NCBI GenBank assembly: GCA_002345965.1
Contig: DDTF01000011.1
Coordinates: forward strand, 1-50,576
DNA: 50,576 nt
Direction of reading: 5' to 3'
DNA from: Flammeovirgaceae bacterium UBA2371
GTDB lineage: Bacteria; Bacteroidota; Bacteroidia; Cytophagales; Cyclobacteriaceae
The position numbers and the translations under genes are program-made. The notes beneath the pieces were generated by a model. That model was given only the letters and a program-made list of their open reading frames with translations, ran no database searches and was not told where the DNA came from. The first letter of the stretch is position 1, and each line of letters starts with the position of its first letter. Positions 1 to 7,471 of the stretch are shown piece by piece.

Positions 1-90
1 ATAAATAAATACGCCAAGTGGAATGAGCGTAAGCAAATAACAAATGTTATACAGTTTGTAAAAATATTCCTTGATTGAGCTGAATTTCAT
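1..90 (-). CDS. Partial membrane protein, N-terminus only
   Basis: An open frame begins with ATG at 88-90 on the minus strand and runs off the left edge after 30 codons without a stop. The product starts MKFSSIKEYFYKLYNICYLL and continues into a hydrophobic stretch, as expected for the first membrane segment of an inner-membrane protein. It is divergent from the TetR gene, leaving about 50 bp that must hold both promoters. The family cannot be told from 30 residues. The reading is supported only by the open frame and its composition, so it remains tentative. Confidence 0.45.
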   Translation of the reverse strand, partial: MKFSSIKEYFYKLYNICYLLTLIPLGVFIY

Positions 91-142
91 AAAGACACAA
101 CTTTTATCAAATTTAATTAATTATCTTAGGGTGTAGATTGAT

Positions 143-739
143 ATGGAAGCTGTAATGAATTTATCGCGTAAAGAACAAGTCATTCGTAAGGCGGCTGAAT
201 TGTTTAGAGAAAAAGGTTATGCAGCCTCTTCCATGCGAGATTTAGCACAAAAACTCGGTATTGAAGCTGCCAGTTTATATTCACATATAAAATCAAAGGA
301 AGAGATACTGAGAAGCCTCTGCTTTGATATGGCCGCTGAATTCAGAAAATCACTGGAAGAAGTTGAAAGACAAAATGTTTCAGCAAGTGAAAAGCTGCGT
401 CTTGGCATTATTGGCCACATTGGTGTCATGGCCAAAGATCTCACTGCTTCAGCTGTATTTATGAATGAGCACAGACATTTGAGTGGACCCTATCTCAGGG
501 ATTTTCTCCTTTTACGTATCAATTACATCAACAGATTCAAGGCCATTATTGAAGAGGGCACAAAATCAGGCGAATTCAAAGAAAATATTGATACCAAACT
601 TTCAGTAATGACACTGTTCTCATCACTGAACTGGATGCCTCAATGGTACAATCCAGATGGAAAAATTGACTCCATCAACATTGGCCAGCAGCTCTCGGAT
701 ATGCTCGTAAACGGCCTAAAGAAACAAAACGCACAATAA
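143..739 (+). CDS. TetR/AcrR family transcriptional regulator, candidate regulator of the paa genes
   Basis: A 198-residue one-domain repressor. Residues about 10-56 form a classic TetR helix-turn-helix (FREKGYAASSMRDLAQKLGI followed by SLYSHIKSKEEIL). The rest is an all-helical ligand-binding domain with no recognisable signature. A second ATG four codons in (155) could also be the start. It lies just upstream of, and co-directional with, paaA. TetR-type PaaR regulators that respond to phenylacetyl-CoA are known in other phyla, so a role as local paa repressor is likely by position but not proven. A 5-bp inverted repeat at 764-777, between this gene and paaA, is a plausible operator. Family assignment is firm; ligand and targets are inference. 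Confidence 0.85.
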   Translation: MEAVMNLSRKEQVIRKAAELFREKGYAASSMRDLAQKLGIEAASLYSHIKSKEEILRSLCFDMAAEFRKSLEEVERQNVSASEKLRLGIIGHIGVMAKDLTASAVFMNEHRHLSGPYLRDFLLLRINYINRFKAIIEEGTKSGEFKENIDTKLSVMTLFSSLNWMPQWYNPDGKIDSINIGQQLSDMLVNGLKKQNAQ

Positions 740-763
740 TCCTGTTGTAGTCTTAGGTAATGG

Positions 764-777
764 CTAACGGATGTTAG
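764..777. promoter_or_regulatory. Inverted repeat upstream of paaA, candidate TetR operator
   Basis: CTAAC-ggat-GTTAG is a perfect 5-bp inverted repeat with a 4-bp spacer. It sits between the TetR gene and paaA, 60 bp before the paaA ATG. Size and symmetry suit a TetR dimer. I found no second copy upstream of paaE or of the regulator itself. Confidence 0.35.
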
Positions 778-836
778 TGTAAAGCTATTCTGTTGGATTA
801 TTTTCCATTATTTTTACTAAAAATTAACAAAATCCT

Positions 837-1823
837 ATGTACGGAGGCGGAAATACTTTTGAAGGAATAAAGTCTGATGAGCTTACCGGGGAAGACCCGG
901 TAAAACTAGCTGAATTTGAAGCCCGAATTGAACGAGGAGAGAAAATTGAACCATCCGATTGGATGCCCAAGCTGTACCGCAAGCAGCTCATCCGGATGAT
1001 CGAACAACATGCTCACAGTGAAATCATCGGGGCGCTACCCGAGGGTACATGGATCACTCGTGCTCCAGGTTTTAAACGCAAAATGGCCTTGATGGCCAAA
1101 GTGCAGGATGAAGTAGGCCATGGGCAACTGCTTTATAGTGCTGCAGAAACTTTAGGTAAGTCACGTGAAGCAATGATTGATGACCTGATCAATGGTAAAT
1201 CAAAATACTCCAATATTTTTAATTACCCCACCTTCACCTGGGCCGATTGCTGCTTTATCTCTTGGCTGGTAGACGCGGGAGCGATTGTTAATCAGCTCGC
1301 CAACGCAAAGGGAAGTTATGGACCTTATTGTAGGGCCCTGGACAGAATTTGTGCCGAAGAGTCCTTTCACCTGAAGTATGGCCATCACTGTGTGATCTAT
1401 CTGGCCTCTGGCACTCAAAAGCAAAGAGATATGTTTCAGGAAGCCCTCAACAGATGGTGGCCACCTATGATGCATTTTTTTGGGCCTTCGGATAAAATTT
1501 CAGTGCATACTGAAATACTTATGAAGTGGAAAGTTAAGATGGGAACCAATGACGACATGAGAAATCAGTTCCTTGATATGTATGTTCCGAAAATCTGGGA
1601 ATTGGGATTTACCATACCTGATCCAAATCTTAAAAAAAATACCGAAACCGGAAGGTGGGACTATACAGAACCCGATTGGGAAGAGTTTAAGCGGGTGATT
1701 AATGGAGACGGTCCCTGTAACTCCGAAAGGTTAGAAGTACGCAGAATTGCCGAAGAACGAGGGCGATGGGTAAGAGAGGCCTTGCGTACGGCCAAGACTG
1801 AGTATGTTACTCCTCTGGCCTAG
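837..1823 (+). CDS. paaA: 1,2-phenylacetyl-CoA epoxidase, catalytic subunit A
   Basis: PaaA is the diiron oxygenase subunit of the PaaABCE complex. It inserts one oxygen atom from O2 into the ring of phenylacetyl-CoA to give the 1,2-epoxide, in the cytoplasm. At 328 residues it has the normal length for the family. Iron-binding ExxH motifs are visible as DEVGH (Glu92, His95) and EESFH (Glu175, His178), and the N-terminal region WMPKLYRKQLIRMIEQHAHSE is typical of PaaA. The next genes are paaB, paaC and paaD in the usual order. The gap to paaB is 109 bp and contains an inverted repeat (1855-1876). The reductase partner paaE is in this window but about 26 kb away. Confidence 0.96.
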   Translation: MYGGGNTFEGIKSDELTGEDPVKLAEFEARIERGEKIEPSDWMPKLYRKQLIRMIEQHAHSEIIGALPEGTWITRAPGFKRKMALMAKVQDEVGHGQLLYSAAETLGKSREAMIDDLINGKSKYSNIFNYPTFTWADCCFISWLVDAGAIVNQLANAKGSYGPYCRALDRICAEESFHLKYGHHCVIYLASGTQKQRDMFQEALNRWWPPMMHFFGPSDKISVHTEILMKWKVKMGTNDDMRNQFLDMYVPKIWELGFTIPDPNLKKNTETGRWDYTEPDWEEFKRVINGDGPCNSERLEVRRIAEERGRWVREALRTAKTEYVTPLA

Positions 1824-1854
1824 TACTGACTTTTGCCTGATTTAAATCATATTG

Positions 1855-1876
1855 ATTAACATGTGATCATGCTAAT
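1855..1876. repeat. Imperfect inverted repeat in the paaA-paaB gap
   Basis: ATTAACATG-tgat-CATGCTAAT pairs at 8 of 9 positions around a 4-base loop. It lies 32 bp after the paaA stop and 57 bp before the paaB TTG start. It could be an mRNA hairpin that tunes relative expression of paaA and paaB, or a protein site. No T-run follows, so it does not look like a terminator. Confidence 0.35.
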
Positions 1877-1932
1877 TTCATTTGAATGATGTTGGCTTTA
1901 TCACAACAACCAAAATATAAATATACTCGCAG

Positions 1933-2535
1933 TTGAAATCTCTAGATCCACGTGTAAGTCGTTTGCCTGAAACTGGCAATAGTTCTCCAAAGGTGCCCTT
2001 GGATCAATTTGGCACTTTTGAAGTATTCGTTCAGCCCAAAGAAGGAAAACCCTTCCAGCATGAAGGCATCGTTCACGCTCCAAATTTGGAAATGGCATAC
2101 GTACTTGCCAAAGAAGCGTTTACCCGAAGGTTTACCTGTATTTCAATTTTTGTGACGGAAACAAGGAATGTTTATGTCTCAGCGCTTACTGATGGTGATG
2201 AGGATGCCTACGATCACGTTACAAAGGTAGCTTCTACTTCCGGCAAGGAGACCTTCGAAATTTTTCATTTGCTGAAACGTGGTAAACAACATCAGCATGT
2301 AGGTAAAGTAGAAGCCGGTAGCCACAACGAAGCCTTGTGGGTGGCAAGTCAACAACTGAGAGGCAATAAGCAGGTATTTAATATTTGGGCTATCAAAACC
2401 AGTGGTATCCGTTTCACAAAACAGGAAGATTTAGATTTGTGGAATACACTTGGAGAGAAAAAATTCAGAGATGCTGCTGCCTACAAAGGTGGAGACAAAC
2501 TAAAATCATTCCTGGAAAAGACAGCCCAACAATAA
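1933..2535 (+). CDS. paaB: Phenylacetyl-CoA epoxidase subunit B, tandem two-domain form
   Basis: PaaB is a small non-catalytic subunit that bridges PaaAC heterodimers. Proteobacterial PaaB is about 95 residues, but this one is 200 and carries two PaaB-like units, residues about 28-85 (starts TFEVFV) and about 107-163 (starts TFEIFH). They align along their length, with GIVHAPNLEMAYVLAKEAF matching GKVEAGSHNEALWVASQQL. Start choice: an in-frame stop lies at 1918-1920 and the first in-frame ATG falls inside domain 1, so the TTG at 1933 is the only reasonable start. The gene is 16 bp before paaC. The duplication may be normal for Bacteroidota; I cannot check this. A fused dimer filling two PaaB places in the complex is inference. 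Confidence 0.88.
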   Translation: MKSLDPRVSRLPETGNSSPKVPLDQFGTFEVFVQPKEGKPFQHEGIVHAPNLEMAYVLAKEAFTRRFTCISIFVTETRNVYVSALTDGDEDAYDHVTKVASTSGKETFEIFHLLKRGKQHQHVGKVEAGSHNEALWVASQQLRGNKQVFNIWAIKTSGIRFTKQEDLDLWNTLGEKKFRDAAAYKGGDKLKSFLEKTAQQ

Positions 2536-2551
2536 CTAACTTATTCAAAAG

Positions 2552-3307
2552 ATGAACAACGAAGCCCTTAAAGAACTCCTGTACAAAATGGCGGATGACC
2601 AGCTCATCCTTGGCCATCGCAATTCAGAGTGGACTGGTTTTGGACCCTTACTGGAAGAAGATATTGCGTTTTCGTCCATGGCACAGGATAAGGTTGGTCA
2701 TAGTTTGGCCCTTTATACCATTCTTCAGGAACTGGGTGAGCAAGATCCCGATACAGTGGCATTCACCAGAAATGCGGAACAGTTTCATAATTCATTGCTA
2801 ACAGAATTACCTAACGGGGAGTATGATTTTAGTTTGATTCGCCATTTCCTCTACGATACAGCAGAAGCCTTGCGCTTTGAAATGCTTACACAATCTTCTT
2901 TTGAACCTTTGGCGCAATTATCAGCTAAAATAAGAGGAGAGTTAAGGTATCATACCATGCATGCCAATACCTGGATAAAACAATTAGGGAGTGCTACTAC
3001 TGAAAGTATTACTCGTTTACAGAAGTCGCTTGAATACGCCCTTCCCTATGCTTTGGGTATGTTTGAAAAATCACCCTTTGAAAATGCACTCATCAGCGAA
3101 GGAATATTTGCTGGTGAACAAGTGCTGGAAGATAAATGGAAAAGAAAAGTGGAAGAAGTGCTTGCTCAAACACAACTTCAACTTCCTGCGTGGGATACGA
3201 TAACGCCTCACCTTGGAGGCCGAGTGGGCAAGCATACTGAGCATCTTCAGCCTTTATTGGATGAGATGAGCGAGGTACTCCGGATAGATCCAACTGCAGA
3301 ATGGTAA
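2552..3307 (+). CDS. paaC: Phenylacetyl-CoA epoxidase structural subunit C
   Basis: A 251-residue ferritin-like protein that forms the stable PaaAC core with PaaA but has no active diiron centre in studied homologues. The N-terminal part, LLYKMADDQLILGHRNSEW followed by GPLLEEDIAFSSMAQDKVGH, matches PaaC, and the middle helix KIRGELRYHTMHANTWI is conserved in the family. It starts 16 bp after paaB. Its stop (3305-3307) overlaps the start of paaD at 3301, so the two genes are probably translationally coupled. Confidence 0.94.
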   Translation: MNNEALKELLYKMADDQLILGHRNSEWTGFGPLLEEDIAFSSMAQDKVGHSLALYTILQELGEQDPDTVAFTRNAEQFHNSLLTELPNGEYDFSLIRHFLYDTAEALRFEMLTQSSFEPLAQLSAKIRGELRYHTMHANTWIKQLGSATTESITRLQKSLEYALPYALGMFEKSPFENALISEGIFAGEQVLEDKWKRKVEEVLAQTQLQLPAWDTITPHLGGRVGKHTEHLQPLLDEMSEVLRIDPTAEW

Positions 3308-3792
3308 AAAGCATGTCAAAACCGTCTTTAGAAAAAGTTTATCAATGGCTTGAAGAAGTCAAAGACCCTGAAATTCCTGTGCTTTCCCTGGTTGACCTTG
3401 GAGTGATTACCAATGTGACAATAAGTGATAAAGTGAGGATTGAAATGACACCTACTTTTGTGGGCTGCCCGGCAATCGATTACATGAAAAACGATATAAT
3501 TGAGACCCTAAACAAGCACGGACAAGAAGCAGAAGTTGACATCAATTTTAAGAAATCCTGGAGTTCGGATCTGATTTCTGAAAAGGGTAAAATCGCACTT
3601 AAAAAATTTGGACTCGCACCTCCGCCAGACAGTAAGCTGTTCACCGATCTGGAAATTCTGGAAAACGCGGAATGCCCACGTTGCAGCAAAACCAATACAG
3701 AATTAAGAAATCCGTTTGGCCCCACCTTATGTAGGGCAATTTTTTACTGTAATGATTGCAAAGAAGCCTTCGAGCAATTTAAACCAGTATAA
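3301..3792 (+). CDS. paaD: PaaD, DUF59-type iron-sulfur maturation protein of the epoxidase cluster
   Basis: 163 residues with two parts. Residues about 8-100 form a DUF59/MIP18 domain, including EVKDPEIPVLSLVDLGVI and the conserved cysteine in the TFVGCPAID motif (Cys56). Residues about 120-163 form a zinc-ribbon-like tail with Cys125, Cys128, Cys144, Cys150 and Cys153. PaaD is thought to help mature the iron-sulfur centre of the complex and is not part of the enzyme itself. The first ATG (3301) overlaps the end of paaC. A second ATG at 3313 would avoid the overlap. It is the last recognisable paa gene of this cluster. Confidence 0.93.
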   Translation: MVKSMSKPSLEKVYQWLEEVKDPEIPVLSLVDLGVITNVTISDKVRIEMTPTFVGCPAIDYMKNDIIETLNKHGQEAEVDINFKKSWSSDLISEKGKIALKKFGLAPPPDSKLFTDLEILENAECPRCSKTNTELRNPFGPTLCRAIFYCNDCKEAFEQFKPV

Positions 3793-3848
3793 AGATTGGC
3801 TAAAACAATTTTCCGTGAGTTTCGTAAGTAGGGTCACAAGTAAAAGAA

Positions 3849-4448
3849 ATGATTAATAAGGTTTTATTTATCCTTCTGTTAACATCCGTTATCGGTCTCG
3901 CATCCTGCACTACTCAGGAATCGAGGCAAAATAATACATCATTTACCAAGGTAGACTCGCTGACAGAAACCTATCTAATACTGCAAGACAGCCTTCTTCA
4001 TGCCTGGAATGTAATGATGTGGGACGAACAAGAAAAGACCAAAGCTATGCACGGTCTTATCCATCTAATGCATCAGCAGGAAGGGTTTGATGACGAGCAA
4101 CTGATTACTCTGGAGCAACGCCTTGATCAGCTGGATCGCATCCGGTTTACACAAAAGTCCCTTACCAACACCTACGTAATAGAGGAATATGATTTCGCGT
4201 CAAATTCTCTGGTTTCAGAAATACTTAGCCTGGCGGAGGCAGATCCTGAATTTATTAAATCCGGAAATGCTCAACGTCTCCTTGATAAAGTAAAAATGGC
4301 CGATCAGCGGGTAGAGGAATACAGAAACCAATACGACCAGGCAGCTGCCAGTTTCAACAGATTTATAAAGAAAAACGACAGGTATCTCCACGAGATAGAT
4401 AAAGAATATACGGGAGAGCCAAAGGCCTTATTCAGAATCGAATATTAA
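3849..4448 (+). CDS. Lipoprotein of unknown function, helical
   Basis: 199 residues with a clear lipoprotein signal: a hydrophobic N-terminus ending in the lipobox LASC, so Cys20 would be the lipidated residue. The mature part is charged and probably all-helical (HGLIHLMHQQEGFDDEQLIT, LEQRLDQLDRIRF), without a motif I recognise. It follows paaD by 56 bp on the same strand but has no obvious link to phenylacetate degradation. Its stop overlaps the stop of the convergent helicase gene. Function unknown; existence well supported by signal peptide and length. Confidence 0.8.
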   Translation: MINKVLFILLLTSVIGLASCTTQESRQNNTSFTKVDSLTETYLILQDSLLHAWNVMMWDEQEKTKAMHGLIHLMHQQEGFDDEQLITLEQRLDQLDRIRFTQKSLTNTYVIEEYDFASNSLVSEILSLAEADPEFIKSGNAQRLLDKVKMADQRVEEYRNQYDQAAASFNRFIKKNDRYLHEIDKEYTGEPKALFRIEY

Positions 4449-6127
4449 TCTCTCCTTCTCGGCCTGCTCTTATTTTTTGATCCGTAAAATCGCTCTTTTT
4501 TCTTATCTGAGTACTTTGCTTTGTGTGGACTTGTCAGTTCTAAACGAACTGCCCGCCCTCTGACTTCAACCCCCTCAAATCCTTTGAAAACCTGTTCAGT
4601 TGCACTTTTCTCCAGTTCAAAAAACGAGTAGGCACCTTTTATGTCAATTTTTCCAATTTGGGCTTTATTGATCTCTCCAAAGTCACAAATCAAACCAAGC
4701 AAACTTCCCTTGTCCAAACCATCCATTTTTCCAACATTGATAAAGACGCGATCTCCAGAGGATGAAACTGCTGCACGATCATCTGTGAATCGTTCCTGAG
4801 AGCCCTGGTTCAGATCGGGTGCATCTCTGTAATAAGTAAGAAATCGGTTGAACTCAATGGCAGCAAAGCGTTTAATGATGTCCTCCTTGCTTAAACTTTG
4901 AAGCTCATGAAATACCTCAGGTAAAAAATAGTCCATTTCTTTTTCATTCACTTCTACTTCTCTAACTCTATGGGTCAAATCCAACAGCTTCTTTTGACAA
5001 ACCTCGTTGCCTGTAGGAACAGCTACCCGTGTAAACCGTCTTTTTATACTTCGCTCTACCTGCTGGATCCTTCCAATTTCACGCTTGGAAACAATGGCCA
5101 GTGAAATCCCTTTTTTTCCTGCACGAGCCGTTCTTCCACTTCGGTGGGTATAAAACTCCATTTCGTCCGGCATGTTCATATGAATCACATGCGATATATT
5201 GCTCACATCAATCCCTCGGGCAGCAACGTCAGTGGCTACCAATAATTGAAGTGCCTTATTTTTAAAACTTCTCATCACCCGGTCACGCTGCATCTGTGAC
5301 AAATCACCATGAAGCGAATCGGCACTGTAGCCATCTTTGATCAGGTGTTCAGCAATCTTTTGTGTATCAATTTTAGTACGGCAGAAAATCACGCCAAATA
5401 TGCCTGGGTTGTAATCAAGGTGACGCTTCAAAGCCAGATATTTATCTCTTTCAGAAACCACCGTGTATTGATGATCGATGTTTTCATTTCCCGTTTTCTG
5501 AACATCCATAGTCAGTTCTACAGGATCGTTCATGTAATTTTTGGCAATCGCCCTGACTTCTCTGGGCATAGTTGCTGAAAACAACCACACCTTTTTTTCC
5601 TTAGGAGTGGTTATCAAAATTTCATCAATATCTTCCTTAAAGCCCATGTTCAACATCTCATCGGCTTCATCCAATACTACATATTTGATGGCTGATAAGT
5701 CTACCACTTTGCGGGATAGCAAATCAATCAAGCGACCAGGAGTAGCTACAATAATATGCGCACCACGTCTCACCTTTCTGATTTGATCGGAGATACTGGC
5801 ACCGCCATAAATTGTTACAATATTCAAAGCTTTTACCGACTTACTGAAATTCTCCAGATCGCTGGTAATTTGAACGCTAAGTTCTCGGGTAGGCGCTACA
5901 ACCAATGCTTGCGTGATCTTGTTGCTGGAATCCACCAACTCAATCAACGGAAGGCCAAAAGCAGCTGTTTTGCCTGTTCCGGTTTGGGCGAGGCCTACCA
6001 GGTCGGTGTCTCCTTTTAATAAAATGGGTATAGCTTGTTCCTGAATAGGAGTCGGTGTTTCGAAGCCCATCTCAGTGATAGTCTTCACTACTTCCCCGGA
6101 TAAACCCAGGGCGTCAAATGATTTCAT
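4445..6127 (-). CDS. DEAD-box ATP-dependent RNA helicase, CsdA/DbpA-like
   Basis: 560 residues from the chosen start. In order: Q motif (FETPTPIQ, 22-29), Walker A AQTGTGKT (47-54), PTREL (79-83), DEAD box VLDEADEML (153-156 DEAD), SAT, and HRSGRTARAG in the second RecA domain. A C-terminal DbpA-type RNA-binding domain (VFINVGKMDGLDKGSLLGL) and a basic tail rich in Lys and Arg follow. Such helicases unwind rRNA during ribosome assembly and mRNA in the cold. The frame extends 22 codons upstream to an ATG at 6193, but MKSFDALGLSG at 6127 matches family N-termini. The promoter-like element at 6235-6242 then implies a leader of about 100 nt. Helicase role is certain, exact subfamily less so. Confidence 0.94.
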   Translation of the reverse strand: MKSFDALGLSGEVVKTITEMGFETPTPIQEQAIPILLKGDTDLVGLAQTGTGKTAAFGLPLIELVDSSNKITQALVVAPTRELSVQITSDLENFSKSVKALNIVTIYGGASISDQIRKVRRGAHIIVATPGRLIDLLSRKVVDLSAIKYVVLDEADEMLNMGFKEDIDEILITTPKEKKVWLFSATMPREVRAIAKNYMNDPVELTMDVQKTGNENIDHQYTVVSERDKYLALKRHLDYNPGIFGVIFCRTKIDTQKIAEHLIKDGYSADSLHGDLSQMQRDRVMRSFKNKALQLLVATDVAARGIDVSNISHVIHMNMPDEMEFYTHRSGRTARAGKKGISLAIVSKREIGRIQQVERSIKRRFTRVAVPTGNEVCQKKLLDLTHRVREVEVNEKEMDYFLPEVFHELQSLSKEDIIKRFAAIEFNRFLTYYRDAPDLNQGSQERFTDDRAAVSSSGDRVFINVGKMDGLDKGSLLGLICDFGEINKAQIGKIDIKGAYSFFELEKSATEQVFKGFEGVEVRGRAVRLELTSPHKAKYSDKKKERFYGSKNKSRPRRRD

Positions 6128-6234
6128 GTATATATTGTTTAATAAAACTAGTAAGGCCAGACGAAGCACCTTACATATTTGCGCTGCGGTCATGCAGCTT
6201 AGGGAGGCAATCCATCCAATCTCAATAACTACTG

Positions 6235-6242
6235 CAAAGGTA
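6235..6242 (-). promoter_or_regulatory. Bacteroidota -7 promoter element for the DEAD-box helicase
   Basis: On the minus strand TACCTTTG fits the TAnnTTTG consensus exactly. No good upstream TTG is seen at the usual spacing. Transcription would start near 6228, giving an unusually long leader of about 100 nt before the helicase ATG at 6127. Confidence 0.5.
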
Positions 6243-6384
6243 ACCTAATTTCCATTAAATCATTTTTTTTACTTTTATCGACCATTACGCCAAACTACTT
6301 AAAGGTAAACAAGCGTATGACAATAGAATCTACTGGTAATCTTATTTTAAATCCCTTAAATTAGTAGTTGGCATAAAGTACATC

Positions 6385-7470
6385 TTGGTGAAAAAATTAA
6401 AATTTTTCTATGCTTTTGAAGTGCCAGCACTTGTGATGCTTGGTTACTATTTGGGTGGTTGGTGGAACTTCCTGGCCATTGGATTTGCTTTCCTTGTTCT
6501 CCCAGTTGTGGATCAATGGATAGGTATTGACACATCCAACGTGGAAGACAGCAAGGCGAAAATCATCGGAGAACAATTTTATTATCGTTTTGTAACGTAC
6601 ATCTGGACGTTTGTTCAGTTGGCTTTTCTTTTTTGGGGAGTTTTTGTAGTGTCAACAGGAACCTTAATTACCTGGTACGAATGGACAGGCTTTGTAATCA
6701 GCTTTTCATTGGTAACAGGTGGAATTGGTATCACTGTAGCGCACGAATTGGGTCATAAGAAATCATCATTAGAAAGATTTTATAGTAAGCTGCTCTTAAT
6801 GACGGTTAGCTATATGCATTTTTATATTGAACATAACAGAGGCCATCATGTTCAGGTTGCTACCCTGAACGACCCTGCAACATCAAGAAAGAACGAATCA
6901 TTTTATAAGTTTTGGCTTCGCTCTGTTTTCATGGGTTATGCTCATGCATGGCAACTGGAAATTGAAAGTCTGAAGCGTAAAGGGCTTTCAGCATTCCACC
7001 CAAAGAATCAAATGATATGGTTTGCATTGCTCCCCCTGGCCTTTTGCTTTGTACTCACGTTATTATTTAGTCCGCCAGGATCAATCAACTGGCAAATACC
7101 AATATTCTTCTTTGCACAAAGTTTTTTTGCTTTCACTTTATTGGAGCTTGTTAATTATGTGGAGCATTATGGTATTCTTCGGAAAGAAAAAGACGGAAGA
7201 CATGAAAGAGTCAATCCCCTCCATTCCTGGAACTCCAGCCACGTAATCAGTAACTTTTTTCTATTTCAGCTCCAGCGTCATTCTGATCATCATGCCAATG
7301 CCATCAAACGGTATCAGATTTTAAATCATTATGATGATAGTCCTCAACTGCCTTTCGGTTATCCAACTATGATCATCATCGCCCTCATTCCTCCCCTATG
7401 GTTTCGCATGATGAATCCCCGCCTTGAATCGTGGGAAGGAAAAGTATATCATCAGCAGGCAGCCGCCTGA
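6385..7470 (+). CDS. alkB: Alkane 1-monooxygenase (AlkB-type integral membrane diiron hydroxylase)
   Basis: 361 residues with several membrane segments and all histidine motifs of AlkB: HELGHKK (His120, His124), EHNRGHH (149-155), NYVEHYG (257-263) and LQRHSDHH (296-303). This set separates AlkB from ordinary fatty acid desaturases. The enzyme oxidises the terminal carbon of medium-chain alkanes to 1-alkanols and needs rubredoxin and rubredoxin reductase, which are not in this window. The start is TTG at 6385 or GTG at 6388; no ATG is available close by. The frame ends 2 bp before the end of the convergent Asp-box gene. A related hydroxylase acting on another hydrophobic substrate cannot be excluded. 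Confidence 0.9.
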   Translation: MVKKLKFFYAFEVPALVMLGYYLGGWWNFLAIGFAFLVLPVVDQWIGIDTSNVEDSKAKIIGEQFYYRFVTYIWTFVQLAFLFWGVFVVSTGTLITWYEWTGFVISFSLVTGGIGITVAHELGHKKSSLERFYSKLLLMTVSYMHFYIEHNRGHHVQVATLNDPATSRKNESFYKFWLRSVFMGYAHAWQLEIESLKRKGLSAFHPKNQMIWFALLPLAFCFVLTLLFSPPGSINWQIPIFFFAQSFFAFTLLELVNYVEHYGILRKEKDGRHERVNPLHSWNSSHVISNFFLFQLQRHSDHHANAIKRYQILNHYDDSPQLPFGYPTMIIIALIPPLWFRMMNPRLESWEGKVYHQQAAA

Positions 7471-7471
7471 T

